Source: Novipirellula artificiosorum (GTDB lineage Bacteria > Planctomycetota > Planctomycetia > Pirellulales > Pirellulaceae). From it: a stretch of DNA of 64,000 nucleotides. The notes beneath the pieces were generated by a model. The model worked only from the letters and a program-made list of their open reading frames with translations, was not told where the DNA came from and did not search any database. This document shows positions 35,463-44,248 of this stretch, piece by piece; within the stretch, counting starts at the first letter, position 1, and the number at the start of each line of letters is the position of its first letter. The stretch lies in NCBI RefSeq assembly GCF_007860135.1, contig NZ_SJPV01000004.1, positions 62,001 through 126,000 on the forward strand. The letters are read 5' to 3'. The translations under genes were made by a program, and so were the position numbers.

Positions 35463-36870
35463 TTATTCGTTCTCTGATTTGAGATGAATGGGGGATTTTA
35501 GTGTCGATTGAAAGAAGGCGTCGGCGGCGTTGAGCATCTCGTCAAACCAAATTTGCTTGCCGAGGAATGGATGCGGGGCGTCCTCGATAATGGTGAGTCC
35601 TGACTCGATGCCCAGCTCGTTCAGACGTCGTCGGAAGGCATCAGCGCGCGTGCTGGGGTCGTCGGTTTCGCCGCTGATGAACCAACACGGTGGGTCTGCA
35701 TTATCGAGATGAGCAAGCGGCGAGGCGAGGCGATACGTCTCGGGCTGGTCGTCGAAGGAACCGCCGAGAAACTGCCTCCAGATCGTTCCGCGAGCCTCGA
35801 TCGCAGAAATCTCGCGTGTGCGGGCAGAAAGGAAGTCGGTTTGAGCTCCCATCGGCACGGCTGCTTGAATGGCACTGCTGAATTCCGCTTTGCCTCCTTC
35901 GCCTTCCAGATCGTTCACGCCGGCGGACGTCGCCAGCAGGGCCGTTAAGTGCCCTCCGGCTGAGAGTGCGGTCGCCGTAACGGGCGTAGGTCACGTCGAG
36001 CTTCGAATCCAGACTGGCCAGCGTCGACATCGGAATCTCCGTTCGACCGTCCGCGTGGGGTTGCGGCGGAACCAAGCCAGCGGGACGCGCATCGAGCCGC
36101 ATCTCTTCCTGGAACAAAATTGCCATGCCTCGCAACTTGCGAGTGATCTCCGGGTTACGCGCCCCATTCGATTCGCCTGGATCGTTTGCCAGGTTGTAGA
36201 GTTGCAGACTCGGATTCAAGACGAGTTTCCAATTCTGCCAACGCACCGCGGCAAGTGCACCTTGGCTGCCGTGATAGAAGAACGCGTCGTTGTATTCGTT
36301 CCGATTGATGATCGGCCCCCATTCGCCGGGTGGATCCCAACGTCGCCGCAGCGGAACCGCCGCGTTCAACGACTTCTTCATTCCAGGCGGAGGGACGATC
36401 GTCGTTTCACCCTTCAACAGCGGACTGATGTCTCGACCGTCGATAACACGGCCTTCGGGGACTTTGATCCCTGCTCGCGAATCGGCGCGATGGACCCAAG
36501 TTTCGTTGCCCACCCGGCGTGGATAACATCCAGTCAACAGCCCCGCTCGCGACGGGCTGCAAATCGGAGCCGCGGCGTAATAGTCCGTGAACCGAGTTCC
36601 CGCCTGCGCCAGCGCGTCGATGCGCGGTGTCTTGACTTCGCTTGCACCATAGCAGCCAAGATCGTAGTATCCTTGATCATCGACAAAAATGAAAACGATG
36701 TTGGGTGGTTGGGCAGCGGCCGCTGTGGTTGATGCGGAACAAAACGTGAGGAGAACGGCTGCGAATAGATGCACAAAAGGCAAGCAAGCCAATCCGAACT
36801 TAACCGGTGGCTTGCATGAAACGATTTGCGATTCGGCTTTGATGGCTTGGGCGAACAATTCTTGATGCAT
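35463..36870 (-). pseudogene. broken sulfatase-esterase fusion with two internal deletions and a frameshift
   Basis: Reading leftwards from ATG 36870 there is an intact export signal, VDDQGYYDLGCYGAS and the formylglycine site C-S-P-S-R-AGLLTG. After NETWVHRADSRAGI the sequence jumps to KVPEGRVIDGRDISPLLKGE (junction near 36467), so some 200 or more central residues, including GKWHxG and DNG blocks, are gone. The sulfatase C-terminus then resumes (NDAFFYHGSQGALAAVRWQN) and leads into KLDVTYARYGDRTL, the start of a BD-FAE/acetyl-esterase domain. At about 35964 this is cut again and resumes in another frame as SAGGHLTALLATSAGVNDLE to the stop at 35463, with the Asp (SGETDD) and His (APHPFLG) parts. 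The partial sulfatase at 63084-64000 shows what the complete sulfatase part looks like. The product is surely inactive. Confidence 0.85.
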
Positions 36871-36937
36871 TCGATGCTTTCGGTGGGGTTGACTCAAGGA
36901 TGCTTCGCGAAACGTGTGCCAACGATCGTAAAAGAGG

Positions 36938-38557
36938 TTAAGGTGAAGGACTTGGGTTGGCATGAAACAGATACATCGCACCGTACGTCCAGTTGCGTGA
37001 TGGCATCCCAGGATAGTTTTGGCGATCCATCATCAGCGCGATGTACGGCGCTGGATAGCCATCGGGAAGCGGAATGATGTTTGGCCAAATCCGCGTCCCG
37101 GTGTTCTCGTTCCACGGGGGAAGGTGCATCTGCAACTCGCCAACCGGTTTCAGGTCCGGATAGGTGCGGATGTAGACCTTGCGATCGGCACTACCGAAGA
37201 AGACGTAGCGTGATGTGCCAATTCTCTGGATCAAGGTCCCCGTGCTATCCATCTCCACTGGACCCGCCAGACGTTGATAGTCACGATCCCAGGTGTCTGA
37301 TTCCCACATTCCCGCTCGATACTTGCCCGCTTTCTCCGACAGCAGCAACCTCCATTTCCCGGTTTGTGAATCGAAGACGCCATGCGGGTCTTCGTGTTGA
37401 CCGGTCAGCCCGACGGGGCGGGCCCGCATGATTGAAAATCCTCGCCGCGGATCGCGATCGCTCCATACCGCAAGGATTGCCTTTTCTTCTTGCTTTGATT
37501 TCGTGCCCAAAGCGCTGAAGCCGGTTGTCCAGCCTCGCCATTGTTTCGCGGTTTCGTCGTAGAACAGATGCGACGCGAGTTCATTGCGCCAAAGCCCATC
37601 GCCCATGTCGAAGACGATGATTCCCTCAAATCGAAGATCGAAAACTGAGGGGTTCATCGAGAACACGCCTTGCAGCGGATGTGGCAAAGCGCGACCTCGG
37701 ACCGTCATTGTCAGCCACACACGGCCCTGATCTAAAAGTGGTTCTCCGCTCTGATTCGTGATGGCACGAATGTCGGCTTGGCCGCAGCCGGGTGTAAGGG
37801 CCGATAGGACCTCGTCAATTTGAGCAAAGGAGTTCGATTCAAGGTCACTGAACAACCGGAACTCATAGCGAGCGATCCGATCCTTGCTGCGCAATTCGAG
37901 ATACTCATTGAAATCTGGGTACCCGATGAGATGCGACCTGCCTCGTGACTCGAGGTAGAGATTTGCGCCAACGGCCAACATCTGCACACGCAACCGCAAG
38001 GGCCCCTCTGTCGGAACTTCGGCCGGCCAAGCAAATTCTTGGCGGTTGACTACTTTGCCTTCATTTGTCACCACCCACTCAATTGTTTGGTAGCTGCTGT
38101 CTTTGGCCACAATGGACGCGGAAAGAAAAGTCGTGTGCTTGGTGTCGTGAAAACGCAGCCCGATTCGACCTGTTCCTTCGAATTGGTTGAGGACGAGTTC
38201 ATAAGTTGCAAAGGGATTGAAGCCTCCGACCCAGCGCTGCGAAGATGCGCTGACGTCGCTGGTCGAGATTCGGAGTTTACCCCCATCGATCGAGTGTTGG
38301 GACTCGCTGGTTTGATCCCCGACCTCCGGATGCATCAAATCTAGACCTACGATCTGGCTTGGCTGCAAAGAGGCCAGCGGAATATGCTGCGACCGATCAA
38401 AAATCATTCTCCGCGTGGCCTGACGACGAAAGTCCAGGGACTGTGGAGCGATTTCAGGTGGCTGAGCGATTCCTTCTAGGCTGCAAACGCACTGCAGAAG
38501 CAGGGCGGCCAACACCACGAGGGATCGACACGGGAAGTCGTACCGATCACTTGTCAT
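36938..38557 (-). CDS. secreted five-bladed-propeller-like protein (GH43/GH32-like), unknown substrate
   Basis: The 539-residue protein starts at ATG 38557 (AAGAGAAG upstream), giving a signal peptide SLVVLAALLLQCVCSLEGIAQ; an overlapping GTG at 38623, coupled to the upstream sulfatase stop (TAGTG), is possible. Residues about 80-270 look like a concanavalin-like domain (GTGRIGLRFHD, IEWVVTNEG). The C-terminal 250 residues have short propeller-like blades: GLWRNELASHLFYDETAKQW, QHEDPHGVFDSQTGKWRLLL, and YVFFGSADRKVYIRTYPDLK. This resembles GH43/GH32-type five-bladed propellers, but the catalytic triad could not be placed, so the family is uncertain. It lies between sulfatase genes of the ECF-sigma run. 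Confidence 0.7.
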   Translation of the reverse strand: MTSDRYDFPCRSLVVLAALLLQCVCSLEGIAQPPEIAPQSLDFRRQATRRMIFDRSQHIPLASLQPSQIVGLDLMHPEVGDQTSESQHSIDGGKLRISTSDVSASSQRWVGGFNPFATYELVLNQFEGTGRIGLRFHDTKHTTFLSASIVAKDSSYQTIEWVVTNEGKVVNRQEFAWPAEVPTEGPLRLRVQMLAVGANLYLESRGRSHLIGYPDFNEYLELRSKDRIARYEFRLFSDLESNSFAQIDEVLSALTPGCGQADIRAITNQSGEPLLDQGRVWLTMTVRGRALPHPLQGVFSMNPSVFDLRFEGIIVFDMGDGLWRNELASHLFYDETAKQWRGWTTGFSALGTKSKQEEKAILAVWSDRDPRRGFSIMRARPVGLTGQHEDPHGVFDSQTGKWRLLLSEKAGKYRAGMWESDTWDRDYQRLAGPVEMDSTGTLIQRIGTSRYVFFGSADRKVYIRTYPDLKPVGELQMHLPPWNENTGTRIWPNIIPLPDGYPAPYIALMMDRQNYPGMPSRNWTYGAMYLFHANPSPSP

Positions 38558-38622
38558 CTGACGCTTCTCTTGTTCTAAAGATCGATGATGCAGTTGTTTC
38601 ATCAGCGTGATGAGTTGACGCA

Positions 38623-40182
38623 CTATTTCTCGTCCTCTTCCAGATGTCTGCTACCTTCGAAGGCTCCCCACTGGACGCGTTCGTCGTACTCTTTGGCTTG
38701 CTTGTAGACTTCAGCATCGTAGTCGGGATTTGGCTTGGGAATGCGTGCACCGACCTGTTCAAAGTAGCTCATCATCTGGTCGTAAACCTGCTGGTGCTGG
38801 TCAGCGTGCGTCTCTGCAATGTTATGGACTTCACCCATGTCAATTGACAAGTCGAACAGCATCGGGACGTCGGGGCGATCATAAAAATGCAACAATTTTC
38901 GATCGCCAGAGACCACGGCAGAATGCGGCATGCCCGACCGATAGTGAGGATAGTGGAAGTAGAGATTGCGATGGAGAAAGTCCTTGTTTGGTACTGTACC
39001 CGCCATGTAGCTTGCGAGGCTGACACCGTCGATTTGCTTCAGGGATTCCGGATCGCCACCCGCCCAGTCGACGAACGTCGGCAGCAAGTCGTAATTGATG
39101 ACGTTGCCATCAAATGCAGATCCCGCTTCGATGCCAGGGCCTTTCACGATCATTGGTACACGAATGCCGCCCTGCCAAACCCACCATTTCGCCCCGTGAT
39201 GTGGCTGCGTGAGGCCCGGTAGGAACGAATGCCGATAGCCGTTGTCGGAAACCATGATCACATAGGTATTGCCTTCGATGCCCAACGCTTCGATTCGGTC
39301 GAGCACCACGCCAATTCGTCCATCGAGATCTTCTCCCATGCCCAGCCAGATTGCTGGGTCGGACTTGCGAGTGACTTCTTCCGCCGTCGTGCCGAGCTTC
39401 TCGTAATAGGCCTGGACCGCCGGATGGCGAACGTACTTTTCACGAGTCGCGGGTAGGCACTCACGGCCTTCGTGCATCGCATAGTGTGAGATTTGCAGGT
39501 AAAAGGGTTGGCGGGCCTTCACCTGATCCTCCATGAAGCCAATGGCCTTCTCCGTGACGCTGAACATTAGCTTGGGATCGGTCAGATCATCGGGTAGTCG
39601 TTGTTTGGCATTGTCCGGCAACGTGTTGCCCGGAGTGTTACTCGTGTCACCGTCGTGCAGCACGTAGCCCTCATCGCCTGGGTCACCACGCATATGCCAC
39701 TTGCCAATATGAGCACTGACGTAGCCAAGCGGCTTCAAAGCTTCGGGGATGGTCACGGCGTTCTCGTCGATCGTCATGTCCGAGATACAAGGGACAACGG
39801 GAAAGCCCTTGTATCCCTTTTCGTCGTAGTACTCCTGTCCATGATCGTTCATGAAGACGGTGTAGCCGCTGCGCGGCGAGGACATTCCCGTTTGGATGCA
39901 AACGCGGGATGGCGAACATTGTGGTGATGCATAAGCGTTGCGGAACTTCATCCCTTCCCTTGCCAGACGTTCCACATTCGGCATCTGCAGCACGGGCATT
40001 CGCGAGTTTTCCATCGCGTCGTCCATTGGCACCGGCGAACCGTTCCACGCCCAGTCGTCGATGAACAGCAGGACGATATTGGGAGGCTGCTTGTCGGCAG
40101 CTTCGCAAACTGAAAAAATCGCCATGAGGCAAAACGCCGCGCAGGCGAGTCGGCGAGGATTCGGAAACCATCTTGCATTCAT
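38623..40182 (-). CDS. secreted type I sulfatase
   Basis: The 519-residue protein has a signal peptide (about 1-28, SVCEAAD). [13 protein letters not shown] carries the first metal aspartates and C89[11 protein letters not shown] is the formylglycine signature. Other blocks are [33 protein letters not shown] and [17 protein letters not shown]. The spelling [11 protein letters not shown]...NSRMP is a recognisable planctomycete sulfatase subgroup. It is 42 bp downstream of another sulfatase, and its stop codon overlaps a GTG start of the following propeller gene. It should act on a sulfated sugar in the periplasm. Confidence 0.92.
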   Translation of the reverse strand: MNARWFPNPRRLACAAFCLMAIFSVCEAADKQPPNIVLLFIDDWAWNGSPVPMDDAMENSRMPVLQMPNVERLAREGMKFRNAYASPQCSPSRVCIQTGMSSPRSGYTVFMNDHGQEYYDEKGYKGFPVVPCISDMTIDENAVTIPEALKPLGYVSAHIGKWHMRGDPGDEGYVLHDGDTSNTPGNTLPDNAKQRLPDDLTDPKLMFSVTEKAIGFMEDQVKARQPFYLQISHYAMHEGRECLPATREKYVRHPAVQAYYEKLGTTAEEVTRKSDPAIWLGMGEDLDGRIGVVLDRIEALGIEGNTYVIMVSDNGYRHSFLPGLTQPHHGAKWWVWQGGIRVPMIVKGPGIEAGSAFDGNVINYDLLPTFVDWAGGDPESLKQIDGVSLASYMAGTVPNKDFLHRNLYFHYPHYRSGMPHSAVVSGDRKLLHFYDRPDVPMLFDLSIDMGEVHNIAETHADQHQQVYDQMMSYFEQVGARIPKPNPDYDAEVYKQAKEYDERVQWGAFEGSRHLEEDEK

Positions 40183-40224
40183 TTTGTTTTCTACGGTTAG
40201 GTCTTTTCTACGTGTTTGAACCGG

Positions 40225-41724
40225 TTATCGCGACCGACCACTATCTCGCTGCTTGTCGAGCAAAGCGGCCAACTGCTGTGCGATCTCGGGGTGTTCGTTG
40301 AGAACGTTGTTTGTTTCACCGGGGTCATCTTCAAGGTTATAGAGTTGGGCCACGAGTTCGTCTCGCTGTGGCGTCTTTTTCAAGCTGGGGCTTGGTTTGC
40401 CCTCGATGAACTTCCACGGACCACGGCGGATCGCAAAGTTGCCATTGGGGCTGTGAACAATCATCGAGGATCGAAGGGGTTTCGGCATCGATGTTCCAAG
40501 CATGGCTGGCAGCACATTAAAACTGTCCTCAGCGTTTTTTGCATCCGTCGGGATCGGCGGTTCGGTCAATGCGACAATCGTCGCGTACATGTCGACGAGA
40601 CTGATCGTCTCGTCACAAGTCGTTGCCGCTGGAACGTGTTCAGGCCAGCGGGCAAGGAAGGGTACACGAAAGCCACCCTGATAAATGCTGTGCTTGCGGC
40701 CGCGTAATGCTCCGTTGCAACGCAACCCAGCTCGATACGCGACCGCTTCAGGACGCTCACCCTCATTGATTAGCACGCCGCCATTATCGCTGGTGAAAAT
40801 AACGAGCGTATCGTCTGACACCTTCATGCGATCAAGCGTGTCTAGAATTCGACCCACCGATAGGTCCAACTCGTGAATCCAATCACCGTACAGCCCGCTG
40901 CCACTTTGGCCTTTCGTCTTTTCGGAGGGGGTGTACGGAAAATGGATGGCTACCGGAGCAAAGTACAAGAAGAAGGGCGTGTCCTCTTGCTGCTGCTGGA
41001 GCCAGCCAATTGCGTCGGTCGTCAGTTCGTCCATGACGTTTTCATCAACGCGTTGTGGAGCGTCGATTCCCATGTAGTCGCGTCCGTACGGGGATTGACC
41101 CGCTGGTACCGTTCGATCGCTGCGCAACCCGACAACCTCTCGATTGCGAACGTAGACGCCCGATGCATCGCCATGATTCTGAGGTACAGCGAAGTGATAG
41201 TCGAAACCAAGGTCCAAAGGCCCGGGGCTAAGTGGTTTCGTGAAGTCATGTGTCGTCGTTCCGTAACCGAGATGCCATTTGCCAATCGCCGCTGTCCGAT
41301 AGCCAACCGATTTCAATAATGAAGCAAGGGTCGCACGTGAGGTGTCGATATGCAGCGGATCGGTTGTGTTGATGACCCCGTGCTTTTGATCCGTGCGCCA
41401 ATCATATCGTCCGGTCAGCAAGCCATAACGTGTTGGTGAGCAGACGGACGAAGGCGTGTTGGCATCGGTGAAGCGTCTTCCCTCCTTCGCCAAGCGATCG
41501 ATGTTCGGCGTGCGAAGATGTGACTCGTTCGCACCGTAACTGTTCAAACTCCCATATCCGAGGTCATCGGCAAGAATGATCACGATGTTTGGGCACTCTG
41601 CGGCCACGGATGTTGAAACAAAACTCAAAATCACGAGCAGCATAGCCAGACTCACCAGAAACTTGGGTGTCTTGGCTACGCCGGAAGCTTTGTCGACTTT
41701 CGCTACATCGGAATGTGATTTCAT
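40225..41724 (-). CDS. secreted arylsulfatase A-like enzyme
   Basis: The 499-residue protein has an extended N-terminus before the signal-peptide core (about 22-41, FLVSLAMLLVILSFVSTSVA). ILADDLGYGSLNSYGAN is followed by C95-S-P-T-R-YGLLTGRYDWR, a complete formylglycine signature. GKWHLGYG, FYLYF-type APVAIHFPYTPSEKTKGQSG and FTSDNGGV are the later catalytic blocks. It resembles the enzyme at 61573-63063 along its whole length (shared TPSEK/APSEK and GKSHSIYQGGFRVPF-like stretches). Its ATG overlaps the stop of the FecR-LamG gene (ATGA), so it is translated with the sigma/anti-sigma pair. Confidence 0.93.
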   Translation of the reverse strand: MKSHSDVAKVDKASGVAKTPKFLVSLAMLLVILSFVSTSVAAECPNIVIILADDLGYGSLNSYGANESHLRTPNIDRLAKEGRRFTDANTPSSVCSPTRYGLLTGRYDWRTDQKHGVINTTDPLHIDTSRATLASLLKSVGYRTAAIGKWHLGYGTTTHDFTKPLSPGPLDLGFDYHFAVPQNHGDASGVYVRNREVVGLRSDRTVPAGQSPYGRDYMGIDAPQRVDENVMDELTTDAIGWLQQQQEDTPFFLYFAPVAIHFPYTPSEKTKGQSGSGLYGDWIHELDLSVGRILDTLDRMKVSDDTLVIFTSDNGGVLINEGERPEAVAYRAGLRCNGALRGRKHSIYQGGFRVPFLARWPEHVPAATTCDETISLVDMYATIVALTEPPIPTDAKNAEDSFNVLPAMLGTSMPKPLRSSMIVHSPNGNFAIRRGPWKFIEGKPSPSLKKTPQRDELVAQLYNLEDDPGETNNVLNEHPEIAQQLAALLDKQRDSGRSR

Positions 41725-43265
41725 TCTATTCTTGCCATTTCTTCGAGTGCCGATTGATAAAGGTATGCGATGTCGTTCGCGCTGAGTGCTGTGTCGAACA
41801 ATGCCAGTTCATCGATGCGACCATCCCACAAAGCAAGTCCGTCGCCGTTGGTTCCGAACCAGAGAGGTGTCGAAACGCTGTTGGCCATCTGCGAACATCG
41901 CGTCGATGCGACGAGTTGGCCGTTCTCGTAAATTTGAAGGCTTTTGCCATTCGCTGTGACGACCACGTGGCTCCACGTTTGAAGAGGTACCAAAACATCG
42001 CTGGCTACGGATTGCAAGTCATCGTTGGTTGTGCGGATCGTTGCTTGCATCCGGCGGTTCTTGTCGAGAGCCAATGAAAAATTGCCATCATCACCGCGAA
42101 TGTTCGTCGCAACCGTTCCACCATGCGTTGGCGTTTCGAGGTAGACGAACACCGCTAGCGTGAACTGTCCGGCAATCAGCATCGGCGGAGTAGGAACTCG
42201 CCCGCCTCGTCCCGATGAATCAGCCCTCACCCTCATTGAACCGCCAGCAAATACGCCACTGGCATGCGGTGGACGAATTCCGTCTCCCATCAGGACGACG
42301 CCTGAGTAGGAAGGCGGCTCGGAGACGAGCCCTTTGTCACGGATCGCCATTCGGTAGAAGGCAGTGGGGGACAGTTGCTTTACCGAACGAGCGTAGTTTC
42401 GTTTTGGCTCGTCAAAATTGCGAATGAATCTGTCGCGGGCAATTTCAATCCCCACGGGAGCGACGGTTGTGTCTTCGATCTTGATCGCTTGGGAGGTTCG
42501 CAGGTCAACAGCGTCCCCCGCCTCACCGCCTTGTCGCGATCTCGGCTGGACGCGAACAAGCCCCTCGAACACATGCACCTCACTGGCCCCGGATTCGACA
42601 TCGACGGAGAATTCAGTGCCGAAGTCAATGACTTTCGCCTCTGGCGTTTCCACCGTAAAACCGATGCCTTCGGCGGGCACGTTCGCAGACAGTCGACCGC
42701 AGTGCAGGACGATACGTTGACCACTTATTGCATCAAAACGAGCAGGAGCTTCAACGTAAACCATCACTCCGCCGTCGAAGCTTACATGCAACAGCCCTTT
42801 CTTGAGGTGATATGGTCCCGCCACCAGTCCCGTCGCATCCCAGTTCGAGCCACCCCGGGTTAAGACCGCATCAATTCTACTGATGACACTCGCATGGTAC
42901 TGCCGTGATGACCTGGGTCGCGTATTTCCGCTTGGCATCATGAAAGCGATCAACAGACATGCGGCCGTGACAAGGGCAAGCGTTCCAAGCCCAAGCGTCG
43001 TCCGCGACACTCGCCAGTTCGAGGTACCAGGCTCCGCGGACATCGTGAGCGCACGGTCGAAACGAGAGTCTCTGTTCCTTTGTAATGCGGTTGATTGAAT
43101 ACGCTTGCGACGAAGTGTGCTCCGTAGATCGGCATGCAACTCAGCACGCCTCGCGAATCGTTCGAGGTTGGCGGGCACTTCTAACCATTGCGAAACAATG
43201 CCAACCTCGTCGTCGGAGAGCTCTCCATCCAGAAGTCGATCGATTCGTTTGTCGTCAACGGTCAT
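41721..43265 (-). CDS. FecR-like anti-sigma protein with LamG domain
   Basis: The 514-residue protein starts at ATG 43265, overlapping the sigma-factor stop by 4 bp (ATGA). The N-terminus (IDRLLDGELSDDEVGIVSQWL) is a cytoplasmic zinc-finger-less anti-sigma-like segment. One membrane helix follows (TLALVTAACLLIAFMM, about residues 95-112). Periplasmic FecR motifs come next (HVSFDGGVMVYVEAPARFDA, then VIDFGTEFSVDV and VFEGLVRVQP). The C-terminal third is a LamG/concanavalin fold (FTLAVFVYLETPTHGGTV, WSHVVVTANGKSLQIYENGQ). The layout suggests that the LamG domain senses a polysaccharide and the N-terminus holds the ECF sigma factor. The first sulfatase of the run overlaps its end. Confidence 0.9.
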   Translation of the reverse strand: MTVDDKRIDRLLDGELSDDEVGIVSQWLEVPANLERFARRAELHADLRSTLRRKRIQSTALQRNRDSRFDRALTMSAEPGTSNWRVSRTTLGLGTLALVTAACLLIAFMMPSGNTRPRSSRQYHASVISRIDAVLTRGGSNWDATGLVAGPYHLKKGLLHVSFDGGVMVYVEAPARFDAISGQRIVLHCGRLSANVPAEGIGFTVETPEAKVIDFGTEFSVDVESGASEVHVFEGLVRVQPRSRQGGEAGDAVDLRTSQAIKIEDTTVAPVGIEIARDRFIRNFDEPKRNYARSVKQLSPTAFYRMAIRDKGLVSEPPSYSGVVLMGDGIRPPHASGVFAGGSMRVRADSSGRGGRVPTPPMLIAGQFTLAVFVYLETPTHGGTVATNIRGDDGNFSLALDKNRRMQATIRTTNDDLQSVASDVLVPLQTWSHVVVTANGKSLQIYENGQLVASTRCSQMANSVSTPLWFGTNGDGLALWDGRIDELALFDTALSANDIAYLYQSALEEMARIE

Positions 43266-43789
43266 GATGCGGTTTCCGATGAAATTCGTCGCTCCACGCA
43301 ATCTGCGAGCGCAGTTCGAATGCGCATCAGGAGGACTCGAACCGACCCGCTTGTCGAATCCACTGTGTGAGCGACGTCTGCTGAGGATAGCCCCTCGACA
43401 TAACGTAGGTCTAACAGTCGTCGAGACTTATTGGGGAGATCTTCCAAGCAGGCTTCCAGTGCTTCTCGACGACGGCTGCGACCCTCCGCCTGCTCAGCGA
43501 TGGTCTCGGCAAGTCGCTTCAGCAACCGGTCTGAAAACACCATCCGATTCCGTCCCTGTTTTCGGTAGTAATCAATCACCCTCGACTTGGCAATCCACAG
43601 TGCCCAACCCACAAAGGGTCGCTCGGGGTCGTATTCATCGAATCGCCGGGCCAGGGTTTGGGCCACTTGCTGGACCACATCCTCCGCGTCGTGGAAACCT
43701 GTAATTGACGCGAAGATGTATGCAGAGACCGAGGGTTCGGCCTTCAGCCACGCCCGCGCAAATTCTTCTCGCTTAAGGTTTTCTTCCAT
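43262..43789 (-). CDS. ECF-type RNA polymerase sigma factor
   Basis: The 175-residue protein has region 2 (DAEDVVQQVAQTLARRF, then PFVGWALWIAKSRVIDYYRK) and region 4 (LEDLPNKSRRLLDLRYVEGL followed by SSADVAHTVDSTSGSVRVLL), a complete ECF sigma factor, probably of a planctomycete-specific group. Its stop overlaps the start of the FecR-LamG gene. It is the first gene of a run of seven on the minus strand, extending to 33980. By analogy with FecI/FecR systems it would be released when the LamG sensor binds its ligand and then transcribe the sulfatase genes. The start at 43789 is the only ATG before region 2. Confidence 0.92.
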   Translation of the reverse strand: MEENLKREEFARAWLKAEPSVSAYIFASITGFHDAEDVVQQVAQTLARRFDEYDPERPFVGWALWIAKSRVIDYYRKQGRNRMVFSDRLLKRLAETIAEQAEGRSRRREALEACLEDLPNKSRRLLDLRYVEGLSSADVAHTVDSTSGSVRVLLMRIRTALADCVERRISSETAS

Positions 43790-44248
43790 TCTTCGTCCAG
43801 CACTGAAAAGTCGCGATTTCGGTTGTATGCCGCTACACGCCTCGATTCGTTAACAAGAATCTCTTGAAAGACTAAAAAACTTGAATTTCGCGTGAATCGT
43901 TTGATTCAACGAACATTCGTCAACGTACCTGGCCGCAGCCGTCGAGCTCGCTCGGATGGTTGGTCCTTTGACGAGGCCATTCACTCATTGTAACTTAGCA
44001 ACATTGGGATTCCTCCGTTGGCTGGGGCAGCACCCTTCCCGGTCTGTATTGCACATTTGTCTGTCCGGTTGGGGACAATTTGAAGAAACGCTCGCCTACA
44101 TTCAAGAGCGTTTGGTACCTGAGACCATCAACGAATGGGTCGCGGACCGAATCAACGAAGTCGCGGCGTTCTAAAACAGATCGTCGTCGATCCATATCGA
44201 TGGTCGCCGACAAGGACGCCGAATCACCAGACGCAGGTTAAGGCCAAG
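43790..44248. promoter_or_regulatory. divergent promoter region between sigma gene and sulfatase gene
   Basis: About 460 bp lie between the ECF sigma gene (minus) and the sulfatase at 44249 (plus). It must contain the promoter of the sigma run, which ECF factors often recognise themselves, but I could not fix a -35/-10 motif. A 72-codon frame at 43956-44174 (plus) is hydrophobic in part but has no family resemblance. Confidence 0.4.

Noticed and set aside
43956..44174. 72-codon plus-strand frame between sigma and sulfatase genes
   Set aside because: It has a plausible length, but no ribosome site, no signal or family motif, and lies in what must be a promoter region.
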